From assembly GCA_964617875.1 (NCBI GenBank), contig CAZUAI010000147.1, positions 1 through 6,126 on the forward strand: DNA of 6,126 nt, in the 5' to 3' direction. The position numbers and the translations under genes are program-made. Origin of the DNA: CAZMVY01 sp964617875. Lineage in GTDB: Bacteria > Planctomycetota > Phycisphaerae > UBA1845 > PWPN01. Shown here one piece after another: positions 1 to 6,126 of this stretch (the first letter of the stretch is position 1; every line of letters begins with the position of its first letter). Under the pieces are notes generated by a model. That model searched no databases and was not told the DNA's origin. It worked only from the letters and a program-made list of their open reading frames with translations.

Positions 1-1
1 C

Positions 2-17
2 CTGGCGCTATCGCCAG
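2..17. terminator. Small GC-rich hairpin at the window edge, possible terminator of an upstream gene
   Basis: CTGGCG at 2-7 pairs perfectly with CGCCAG at 12-17 around a CTAT loop. It is followed by CCGCTTT, which holds only three Ts, so it is a weak match to a rho-independent terminator. No coding frame is visible before it because the window starts here. It could equally be a chance hairpin in GC-rich DNA, or part of the repeat-rich edge: the word CTGGCGCT recurs at 58-65. Confidence 0.2.
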
Positions 18-35
18 CCGCTTTGACGCCGGCCG

Positions 36-50
36 CGTGCGAAGGTTGGG
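36..50 (+). repeat. Left copy of a 15-base inverted repeat (partner at 6079-6093)
   Basis: CGTGCGAAGGTTGGG here is the exact reverse complement of 6079-6093. The match fades outward on both sides with scattered agreement. Just downstream is a short near-direct repeat, GGCTAAGTG at 49-57 and GGTTAAGTG at 67-75. This looks like the edge of an interspersed repeat, but two copies in one window cannot prove that. Confidence 0.5.
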
Positions 51-161
51 CTAAGTGCTGGCGCTCGGTTAAGTGTCCCGTGCCCTTCCGCCCCACGACG
101 GATCATCGGCTGGCTCCGGGCGGGCATAAGCGCGGCAGGAAGAATCTTGGCGTTTCAGAGA

Positions 162-191
162 TTGTCGGCATGTTCCGAAAACACTGATTAT
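162..191 (+). promoter_or_regulatory. Weak candidate promoter upstream of the Tat lipoprotein gene
   Basis: TTGTCG at 162-167 and GATTAT at 186-191 are separated by 18 bases. Each matches four of six bases of the sigma-70 consensus. The stretch from about 171 to 220 is clearly more AT-rich than its surroundings. An imperfect dyad overlaps the -10 box: AAACAC at 179-184 pairs with GTGTTT at 194-199, with an outer CG/CG pair after one bulged A, so it could be an operator or a leader hairpin. The rest of the 234-base leader shows no convincing gene. Confidence 0.25.
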
Positions 192-223
192 ACGTGTTTC
201 GCATACGGATTGTGTTCTGTCCT

Positions 224-227
224 GGAG
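224..227 (+). promoter_or_regulatory. Ribosome binding site GGAG that decides the start of the first gene
   Basis: GGAG lies only one base before the ATG at 229 but seven bases before the in-frame ATG at 235. The second spacing is normal for a Shine-Dalgarno site, so 235 is preferred. The difference is two residues. Confidence 0.6.
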
Positions 228-234
228 CATGCCC

Positions 235-3200
235 ATGCATCACCGTACCTCTGGTGCGTCCAAGAAAGCCCTTCGTGCCCGTCGTGACGGCTTCGTGGAA
301 CTCACCCGCCGCGAGTTTCTCAGAACGACGGCCGGGGCAGGGCTCGTCACCGGCGCCTCACAATTCCTGCCGGGGTGTTTCATGCCGTGGCCAAATCCCG
401 ACACCGAGCCGCGTGAACGGCGGACGCTGCACTTCGACCTGTCTCACGTGGAAACAAACGCCGAGTTCACGCTGCAGATTCCCCGCAGCCGTTCCAACCA
501 CATGAGACTCACGAGGCACACCGCCGCGACGCGGGCGTGCTATCGCCGCGACAACCCGATCCTGCGGCAGATGCCCGACGAACGGCTGACCCATTACGCG
601 GAGGATGTGGACCTGCCCGCCGAGGCGATTCAGCACTGGTGGGTTTCCACGCCCGTCACGGTCGGCCAGGACAGCGTCAACGCCGTTGTCTCCACACACA
701 TCCACATCCCGAGTTCCGCCTGGAGGCATGCGGCCGAGTGTCGGAAGCGGAAAGTGGACGGGGGTCAACTCGGCGCCGTTCTCGACGAAACCAGTCATAC
801 CTTCCTGCGATACTACGGCATCCGTCTGCCGGATTCCGTGCGAACGGGTGAAGACCTGAACGCCACCGCGCGGGTCATGGCGCAGATGAACGACATCAAT
901 ACCTGGATCGCGGCGGGCAAGGCGCTGGTCTTCCACCACCCGGACATCATGAACCTCGATCCGCATGTCGCGGCTCTCGTTGACCCGGCGATCGAGCACG
1001 CGCCGTCGTTCACGCTGCTGGTCAACTGCATCATGGCCCAGGGCCCCGCGGGCGTCAGCAGCGGGTATCTCCGCATCGTGCCCTCCAAGGACAGCGAGGG
1101 CGGGCCGGTGCTCGGCCCGGACGGCAAGCAGGTGTACGAGCAGGTCGCTTCGGACCGGACCAACGACCAGTTGGGCGTCACCGTCGAGGAAGTGAAACAG
1201 CTGATCTTCGACGACTCGGACTTCCAGAACCAGCAGTGGCATCCGTCCAGCGGCATTACCGTGGTGGGGCCGGACGGAACGCCGCAGGGACCGCAGGCCC
1301 TTTCCGTCGAGATGGAGGCTCCGAACGGGTCGATCAACTATGCGCTGCACGACGCCGTGGGGTCCCGCGTACACGGGATCCGCTTTTGCAGTTTCCAGGT
1401 GACCGATCCGGTCAACCGCGCGCTGCAGCTCACCGTGGACAACCTGTACCTGCGGTGCGTGTCCGCGTGGGCGCAATACCTGGACGCGGACGGGAACGTG
1501 CTGCCGCTGGCGAATCCGGGGGAACACGACATCAGGTCCAGCAACTCCCAATACCTGGACAGCATCAACTCGAACAGCACGATCATGGGGATCCCGCTCA
1601 CCGGCGATCTCCTGGAGAAGACCCGACTCAACATCACGTTGCCGCAGAACGCCGCGTCGGCCAACGTGATTTTCGGCTCGCTGGGGCTCGGCGGCGGCGC
1701 GTTCAGCGAGGAGGCCGCGTCGGCCTCGGGCTGGACGCTGGTGCTGAACATCGGTATCCCGACGCTGCTGCTGGGCCTCGGCGTGGGCCTGGAAAGCTCC
1801 AAGTGGCTGACGAACCTGCTGAAGGACAACGACATCAAGTGGGGCATCGCCGCGATTGTCGGGCCGCTCTTCGTGGCCGGTGAAGCCGTGCACGCCTACA
1901 CGGCAGGAAGCATGCGCCCCGTGATCATCGACGTCGCCAACATCCTCGTGTCGGTCTGCATCAAGCAGATTCCGAAGCTTCTGGCGGCGATCCTGAGCTA
2001 TGCGAGCGCGGAGGAACTGCTGCAGTCCATTCCGTTCGTCGGCTGGGCCGTGAAGGCGCTCTCCATCGGCGCCACGGTCGCGGACATCGGACAGACCGTC
2101 GGAGAGACGCTGGCGTCCCCGGCCATCTTCAACAACCAGATCTCCGCCACGATGAACACGCAGGTGACGATCAAGCACGATCCGAAGGACACGCATTTCC
2201 CGCTGATCGCGCGGAAATACGTCGTGCGGGCCATGTACGGCCGGAAGACCACCCGCTACTACTGCGGCAGGCTGGCGGGCACCACGTCGGCCGACATCGT
2301 GGTGAACTTCAGCAACGTTCCCGAAGGGGGCCTGGTCCAGATTGAAACGTGGTTCCTGTCGGACGACGACTGGGTGGCCGGTTACGGCGGCGCCCTCGAC
2401 AGTACGGGCAAGGTCGGCCCGATCCCCAACACGCCGGCGTCGGCCGGCGCGGTGACCATCACCATCGCCGAACGACAGGTGCCGCTGACGAAAAACACAA
2501 AGTATTCGCATTACCAGAAACTGACCTGCCACAATACGGCACACAGCTGGTCAACGACGGCCGCACCCACGGCCACGCGGGGCGACCTCGACTGCTCGAG
2601 CAACACCGGGCTCTGCAGTCTGGTGGGGATCACGGTCAGTCAGCTTACCGGCATGCTGGGCTACAGCTTCCTGAGCGGCGGCCAGACGCAGAGCTGCGAC
2701 AGGACCGGCGGTTCCACGCTGCTGTACACGCTGCGGAACATCTCACTGAACAGCCCGCCCGACGCGGGCCTGAAGACCTCGAACTGCGGTTACGTCCAGA
2801 TGCCGGCGATGGCCTACGATCTGATGGGACCGGCGTCCGGCCGCGGCAAGAACTTCTTCATCGATGCCCGCAACGGCGACTACCACGTGCGGAGCATCGT
2901 CCTCGATGCGGCCACGCCGATCGACACCAGCCAGTCCCGGAGCTGGGGGCGGTTCAGCCAGGTGATGAATTCCGTCGCCGTCCATCCGGCGGGCTACATC
3001 GTGGGCGTCAACACGACCAGCAACAAACTGGAAATCATCCGGCTCGAGGACCAGCCGAGGCCGGACGGCGAATCCATCATGTCCACGCTCAAGGCGGGCC
3101 CGGGCTCGCGGCCCGGTCTGCTGAAGTCGCCGGTCGCCGTGTCGATCACGCCCGACGGAACCATTCTTGTCCTGGAGGCCGACAACAACCGCCTCCAGGC

Positions 3201-3354
3201 GTTCGACGTGTCCGGCAACGCCGTCGCCTATTTCGCCAACAAGACATCCAGCACCGCGGCCCTGGAGGATCCCGCTTATGCGGCCGTCTATCTCGACATG
3301 AAAGTGGAGGCGGCCGGTATATCTACGTGCTGGGCTACACGGGCACGGGCTTGA
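235..3354 (+). CDS. Large Tat-exported lipoprotein with C-terminal NHL-like beta-propeller, frameshifted near the 3' end
   Basis: Residues are counted from the ATG at 235. A twin-arginine motif TRREFLR (24-30) is followed by a hydrophobic stretch and a lipobox-like LPGC with Cys48, so the protein should be exported folded and lipid-anchored. PWPNPDTE follows directly. Residues about 80-480 form a large region I cannot assign. Residues about 500-616 hold several hydrophobic segments (500-519, 537-551, 563-577, 599-616). Residues about 760-860 contain several cysteines, probably disulfide-bonded. From about 903 NHL-like repeats appear: SVAVHPAGYIVGVN (913-926) and PVAVSITPDGTILVLEADNN (966-985), then RLQAFD. 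The propeller is well formed to Glu1025 (codon 3307-3309). The last residues before the stop at 3354 are out-of-frame sequence, and the true continuation is in the -1 frame. No catalytic motif is visible. A scaffold, binding or surface role is inference from the propeller and anchor. An export-coupled pore-like function is possible only in that the hydrophobic region exists. Confidence 0.85.
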   Translation: MHHRTSGASKKALRARRDGFVELTRREFLRTTAGAGLVTGASQFLPGCFMPWPNPDTEPRERRTLHFDLSHVETNAEFTLQIPRSRSNHMRLTRHTAATRACYRRDNPILRQMPDERLTHYAEDVDLPAEAIQHWWVSTPVTVGQDSVNAVVSTHIHIPSSAWRHAAECRKRKVDGGQLGAVLDETSHTFLRYYGIRLPDSVRTGEDLNATARVMAQMNDINTWIAAGKALVFHHPDIMNLDPHVAALVDPAIEHAPSFTLLVNCIMAQGPAGVSSGYLRIVPSKDSEGGPVLGPDGKQVYEQVASDRTNDQLGVTVEEVKQLIFDDSDFQNQQWHPSSGITVVGPDGTPQGPQALSVEMEAPNGSINYALHDAVGSRVHGIRFCSFQVTDPVNRALQLTVDNLYLRCVSAWAQYLDADGNVLPLANPGEHDIRSSNSQYLDSINSNSTIMGIPLTGDLLEKTRLNITLPQNAASANVIFGSLGLGGGAFSEEAASASGWTLVLNIGIPTLLLGLGVGLESSKWLTNLLKDNDIKWGIAAIVGPLFVAGEAVHAYTAGSMRPVIIDVANILVSVCIKQIPKLLAAILSYASAEELLQSIPFVGWAVKALSIGATVADIGQTVGETLASPAIFNNQISATMNTQVTIKHDPKDTHFPLIARKYVVRAMYGRKTTRYYCGRLAGTTSADIVVNFSNVPEGGLVQIETWFLSDDDWVAGYGGALDSTGKVGPIPNTPASAGAVTITIAERQVPLTKNTKYSHYQKLTCHNTAHSWSTTAAPTATRGDLDCSSNTGLCSLVGITVSQLTGMLGYSFLSGGQTQSCDRTGGSTLLYTLRNISLNSPPDAGLKTSNCGYVQMPAMAYDLMGPASGRGKNFFIDARNGDYHVRSIVLDAATPIDTSQSRSWGRFSQVMNSVAVHPAGYIVGVNTTSNKLEIIRLEDQPRPDGESIMSTLKAGPGSRPGLLKSPVAVSITPDGTILVLEADNNRLQAFDVSGNAVAYFANKTSSTAALEDPAYAAVYLDMKVEAAGISTCWATRARA

Positions 3355-3593
3355 GCACCGACGACTATTTCCTTGACATCTACAAGCCGGATGGGACGTG
3401 GCTGACCCGGACCCGTGGGTTTCCCGCGGCTCGGATCGCCGTGGACTACTGGCGAACGGTGTATTCGCTCAATTACGAGTCGTTCGTCGGCCCGAACGGC
3501 CTGACCGAACCTTCGCTTTCGCAGTGGACGCCGTCCACGCCGGGAAGCGACGCGCCGAACACGATCGTCAATCCGTCGATCTGCGGAAGCTGA
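3309..3593 (+). CDS. C-terminal beta-propeller portion of the Tat lipoprotein, in the -1 frame
   Basis: This reads GGRYIYVLGYTGTG, then an LDIYKPDGTWLTRT blade, AARIAVDYWRTVYSLNY and TEPSLSQWTPSTPG. The pattern of YIYVL, DIY-PDG and VYSLNY continues the blade rhythm of the upstream propeller, so it is the same protein and not a separate gene. It has no start codon or ribosome binding site of its own near the junction. Adding one G to the GGAGG at 3306-3310 would give gag-ggc-ggc-cgg-tat and join the two parts cleanly, for about 1119 residues. The stop at 3591-3593 may itself be secondary, since protein-like sequence continues in another frame. Confidence 0.7.
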   Translation, partial: GGRYIYVLGYTGTGLSTDDYFLDIYKPDGTWLTRTRGFPAARIAVDYWRTVYSLNYESFVGPNGLTEPSLSQWTPSTPGSDAPNTIVNPSICGS

Positions 3594-3741
3594 CGTCGCC
3601 CGACGCGTCTCCGGCGGTTGTGTGGGAGGTGATGCGTGAACCCGAACCGAGCCTGTCGACACCCTGATCGGTCCGGGACCGTATCCGCCCAAACCGCCCT
3701 GCATACCGGGCGAAAACCAGTGGTGTCCGCCGCCGCAGTGA
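3594..3741 (+). pseudogene. Probable out-of-frame C-terminal tail of the Tat lipoprotein
   Basis: After the stop at 3593, frame 2 is the only open frame up to 3639. It reads VDLRKLTSPDASP, then AVVWEVMREPEPSLSTP, with GC-rich third positions, and stops at 3665-3667. Frame 1, the original gene frame, then reads DTLIGPGPYPPKPP, then CIPGENQWCPPPQ, and stops at 3739-3741. GPGPYPPKP matches GPGPYPPNP in the next gene with silent third-base differences. Two further -1 shifts (before 3591 and between about 3640 and 3665) would join this tail to the gene. The next start would then follow after 40 bases, a normal operon gap. The alternative is that translation ends at 3593 and this is a decayed remnant or an intergenic coincidence. 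Confidence 0.5.
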
Positions 3742-3770
3742 GGCCACGGCGTGTATCGATCAGAACGACC

Positions 3771-3775
3771 AGGAG
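3771..3775 (+). promoter_or_regulatory. Strong Shine-Dalgarno site AGGAG for the pentapeptide-repeat gene
   Basis: AGGAG lies six bases before the ATG at 3782. This fixes that start and shows the gene is translated independently. No separate promoter is evident in 3594-3770, which favours co-transcription with the first gene. Confidence 0.75.
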
Positions 3776-3781
3776 TCAATC

Positions 3782-6126
3782 ATGGACCTGAATAGTCGGC
3801 ACAATGGTTGGAATCGGGATGGGTGGGTCTCGGTGCTCTCGGGAGCTGCGTCTCTGTCGCTCTGCCTCGTTGCCCTGTCGCTGCTGCCCGGCGGCTGTCT
3901 TTTCGGGCCGTGGCAGAACCCCGACCCCGAAATGGCGTCCGTCGCCCGCGGCGGCAAGAACGCCTTCTGCGAACGGGAGTTCGCCGCGGACCCGGCGCTA
4001 TGCGCCGGACTCGGCGACATCGTCGTGATTGACCTTCGTCCGGCTGAATCGGAGGTGGGCGACACCGGCAACGAAGAGGGCGTGGATGAGATTCCCTACC
4101 GGCTCAACGACTGGGCGCAAGTCCATGTGCGTGCTGCAATCAACGGAGGGGAGAACCACCGGGCCGTGCTGCACGATGCCGCCGGACTCGAAGTGGCACA
4201 AGCGACCCCGGATGAGCCGGATACCGCCGGCGCGCTGATAGGTCCCGGAGATTACCGGCTTCGGATTCATCACGGCCGAAAGGGCGTGGCGGATGCTTCC
4301 GGCCAGATTCTCTTTGTGACACTGTCCGGCGCAACAAAGGAAGAGGCCCGCCTCGACAGGGAAGGCCGTAAGAGCTGTCTGGAGTGCCCGGAAGGCGTCA
4401 TCGTACCGCTGAGCTGGAACCTCACCGTAAGCGATTCGGCCGCCGGGCAGAAGTTCTCCTGCTGGGAAGCGAGCTATCAGGAATTCTCCGACAAGGACTT
4501 CTCGAATTGTTCGTTTGTCGGTTGCAACTTCTTCGGCGTCAAGATGACACGCTGCAACCTCGCCGGGGCGAGGTTGCAGCAGCCGGATTCCGACAGCCTT
4601 TGCCGCTCTCCGCTGAGGGTGGGGGATGCCACGTTCAATCAATGCGTCATGACAGGCGCATCGTTTGATCTGGTGGCGGAACAGACGGATGTGCCGTTTG
4701 GGGCCAGCTTCGTTTCCAGCGATCTGAGGGGGACGACGTTCCAGGGAAATTGGAGGTCGATCGACTTTACCGGGTCCGACCTCAGTGGGGCGAAGTTCGT
4801 TCACGATCCCTATCTGTACTGGTACGGCTCGTTTGTCCGCGCGAATCTGTCCCGGGCGGACTTGTCCGGCCTGGATCTGAGGTACTGCACCTTCCAGGAA
4901 ATCGCCGCGGCGCAGGGCGTCTCGTTCGCGGGCTCAACCCTGCCGCGGGACGCCGACTTTTCCGGAGCGAATCTGCAGGGCTGCGACCTCTCCGCCGCAA
5001 ACCTGACGGGCGCGAACTTCGAGGGTGCCGACCTGACGAACGCGAAGCTGGACCATGTCGACGCAATCGGAGTCAACTGGAGCAATCTCAAGAGCCTCCA
5101 GGGCGCCAGTCTCAAGGGCGTGAAGCACGTCAACGCGATGTCTTTCACCGGACTCAACATGGCCGGCTGCGACCTGACCGGCGCGGAGCCGCTCAGGGAC
5201 TGCATCTTCGACGGCGCGAACATGTCGAAGGCGACGATAACCCCTCGTGCCGACCTGACCGGCTGCTCCTTCCGGAATGTCCGAATGACCGGCGTTGACC
5301 TGCGGGGAGCCGTGTGCGACGGCGCGGATTTCACGGGCGCCGACATGCGCGAATGTAATCTGGCCGGCGCGACGCTGATCGGAGCGGTCCTGAACCAGGC
5401 CGACCTTCAGTCGGCGAACCTGAGCAACGCGGTTGCACTCGGCGCGCACCTCGCCTACGCCGACCTGGAGGGGGCCAATTTGCAGGGCATCCTCCTGGGC
5501 ACTGCCAGCCCGACCGACCATCCCGGTCCGGCCATCCTTGATCACGCCTTCATGCCGAACGTCAACCTGCAGGGGGCCGATCTTCGGAACGTTCGCATGG
5601 CCGGCGCCCACCTGTACGGAAAGAACGCTACCTTGCAGAACGCCAAGATGGACGGCGTCGATCTTGCCGGCTGCGTCGCGTCGGGCATGGACTTCACCAA
5701 TGCCAAGGCCTCCAACGCGAATTTCGATTACGCCGTCCTGGTCAACTGCAAGTTCGTCGGGGCGTCGCTGGCGGGCGCGCACTTCCACCTGGCCTATCTC
5801 CAGGGCACGGACTTTACGCAGGCGTTCCTGGCGGGCGCGGACATGACCTCCGCGTCGTTTGACGTCGATCCCGCCACATTGTGCCCCGACGCTTATGGGC
5901 AGCCGATTCCGAACACGTGGTGCTACACCGGACCCGACGGGCAGACGTACGAGATCGTCGTGAAGACGCCCAGGCCGCCGACGAACACCGCGAACATGAC
6001 GTGCCCGGACGGAGCAGGCGGACCCTGCAGCACACCGGCGCGGCTGAAGCCGGCCGGCCCGGGTCCGTATCCGCCTAACCCAACCTTCGCACGGCGATGG
6101 AAATCGCGAGCGAGAATCGGCGTTGG
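3782..6126 (+). CDS. Pentapeptide-repeat lipoprotein with N-terminal beta-rich domain, open at the window end
   Basis: The frame is open for 781 codons with no stop before the edge, so the gene is partial. Residues 1-39 form a Sec-type signal: charged start, hydrophobic core about 16-35, then LLPGGC with Cys39. The -3 position is Pro, so the lipobox is not classical. FGPWQNPDPE follows and matches the first gene. Residues about 50-220 look beta-rich (IVVIDLRP at 80-87, YRLRIHH at 158-164) and include CLEC at 199-202; I do not recognise the domain. Residues about 225-693 are pentapeptide repeats of A(D/N)LxG type (for example ADFSGANLQGCDLSAANLTG), expected to fold as a right-handed quadrilateral beta-helix. 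This is far longer than small gyrase-protecting pentapeptide proteins, and export argues against a gyrase role. About 15 cysteines occur in the repeats, mostly at the inward i-2 position. Residues 694-767 form a Cys/Pro-rich tail (CPDAYGQP, TWCYTGPDG, CPDGAGGPC) ending in GPGPYPPNP, then a basic stretch over the inverted repeat. A structural or adhesive envelope role is inference. Confidence 0.88.
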   Translation, partial: MDLNSRHNGWNRDGWVSVLSGAASLSLCLVALSLLPGGCLFGPWQNPDPEMASVARGGKNAFCEREFAADPALCAGLGDIVVIDLRPAESEVGDTGNEEGVDEIPYRLNDWAQVHVRAAINGGENHRAVLHDAAGLEVAQATPDEPDTAGALIGPGDYRLRIHHGRKGVADASGQILFVTLSGATKEEARLDREGRKSCLECPEGVIVPLSWNLTVSDSAAGQKFSCWEASYQEFSDKDFSNCSFVGCNFFGVKMTRCNLAGARLQQPDSDSLCRSPLRVGDATFNQCVMTGASFDLVAEQTDVPFGASFVSSDLRGTTFQGNWRSIDFTGSDLSGAKFVHDPYLYWYGSFVRANLSRADLSGLDLRYCTFQEIAAAQGVSFAGSTLPRDADFSGANLQGCDLSAANLTGANFEGADLTNAKLDHVDAIGVNWSNLKSLQGASLKGVKHVNAMSFTGLNMAGCDLTGAEPLRDCIFDGANMSKATITPRADLTGCSFRNVRMTGVDLRGAVCDGADFTGADMRECNLAGATLIGAVLNQADLQSANLSNAVALGAHLAYADLEGANLQGILLGTASPTDHPGPAILDHAFMPNVNLQGADLRNVRMAGAHLYGKNATLQNAKMDGVDLAGCVASGMDFTNAKASNANFDYAVLVNCKFVGASLAGAHFHLAYLQGTDFTQAFLAGADMTSASFDVDPATLCPDAYGQPIPNTWCYTGPDGQTYEIVVKTPRPPTNTANMTCPDGAGGPCSTPARLKPAGPGPYPPNPTFARRWKSRARIGV
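4551..4580. repeat. Perfect 14-bp palindrome with 2-base spacer inside the pentapeptide gene
   Basis: GCTGCAACCTCGCC at 4551-4564 and GGCGAGGTTGCAGC at 4567-4580 are exact reverse complements separated by GG. In frame it encodes RCNLAGARLQQ, so it also fits the repeat protein. The right arm uses AGG and TTG codons, which are uncommon in this GC-ending gene. No T-run follows, so it is not a classical terminator. It could be an RNA hairpin affecting translation or decay, a binding site for a dimeric protein, or a fold-back artefact of sequencing or assembly. Confidence 0.7.
6079..6093 (-). repeat. Right copy of the 15-base inverted repeat, at the 3' end of the second gene
   Basis: CCCAACCTTCGCACG is the perfect inverted copy of 36-50. 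It begins right after the codons for the shared tag GPGPYPPN. The frame through it stays open but turns strongly basic (TFARRWKSRAR), unlike the acidic and neutral body of the protein. This raises the possibility that a repeat or rearrangement replaced the native C-terminal end. Confidence 0.5.

Noticed and set aside
358..2544. Long open frame (728 codons) on the minus strand
   Set aside because: It is antisense to the Tat lipoprotein, has Arg/His/Val-rich low-information sequence with no recognisable domain, and arises from the GC-rich third positions of the true gene.
3297..3312. Programmed -1 ribosomal frameshift
   Set aside because: No slippery heptamer is present in the zero frame, and a missing G in a short G-run is a simpler explanation.
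3669..3681. Hairpin CGGTCC-G-GGACCG as a terminator between the genes
   Set aside because: The loop is one base, there is no T-run, and it falls on the codons for the shared GPGPY tag.
3288..3779. Minus-strand open frame of 163 codons across the frameshift region
   Set aside because: The plus strand carries the propeller continuation and the shared GPGPYPP tag here; the minus reading is Arg/Pro-rich with no motif.
3998..4804. Open frame of 268 codons on the minus strand
   Set aside because: It overlaps the N-terminal half of the well-supported pentapeptide gene and shows no family features.
4934..5788. Open frame of 284 codons on the minus strand
   Set aside because: It is the reverse reading of the pentapeptide repeats, which gives a regular but meaningless pattern; the forward strand has clear repeat motifs, a signal peptide and an AGGAG site.
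1..6126. CRISPR array, tRNA, rRNA or transposase gene
   Set aside because: No regularly spaced direct repeats, no tRNA or rRNA sequence and no transposase motif were seen on either strand.

Overview
This window is GC-rich (by eye in the low to mid 60s percent). It reads as bacterial DNA encoding secreted, accessory-type proteins rather than housekeeping genes. Both large genes lie on the + strand and start with export signals ending in a lipobox-like cysteine, which suggests a Gram-negative-type envelope. The GC content, the Tat-exported lipoprotein with a beta-propeller and the long pentapeptide-repeat protein would fit a planctomycete-like or similar environmental lineage, but no marker gene fixes the taxonomy.

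Layout. Bases 1-234 are a non-coding leader with a small edge hairpin, short repeated words, a weak candidate promoter and a GGAG ribosome binding site. Bases 235-3354 encode a large Tat-type lipoprotein of about 1040 residues: lipobox, a large unrecognised region, a helical hydrophobic region, a Cys-containing region and the start of an NHL-like beta-propeller. The propeller breaks at about 3309 and continues in the -1 frame to a stop at 3593. After 3593, frame 2 and then frame 1 again show protein-like sequence, ending at 3741 in a Pro-rich tail. The gene therefore probably once ran, or really runs, from 235 to 3741 with three single-base losses (assembly errors or true mutations). An AGGAG site at 3771-3775 precedes the second gene, 3782 to beyond 6126. 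It encodes a lipoprotein-like pentapeptide-repeat protein that is still open at the window edge.

How the genes relate. The two proteins have unrelated interiors but share matching ends. Just after the lipobox cysteine both carry PW-x-NPD-x-E, and near the C-terminus both carry GPGPYPP-(K/N)-P. In both places the DNA differs largely at third codon positions, so the matches reflect the protein and not a recent DNA duplication. With the 40-base spacing from 3741 to the second start, this suggests a two-gene operon of envelope-anchored proteins built on common terminal tags. The biochemical role is unknown. I regard this pair as the best candidate for an undescribed system here.

Other structure: a perfect 14-bp palindrome with a 2-base spacer lies inside the pentapeptide gene (4551-4580), and a perfect 15-base inverted repeat sits near both ends of the window (36-50 and 6079-6093). 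The second copy starts just where the shared C-terminal tag ends.
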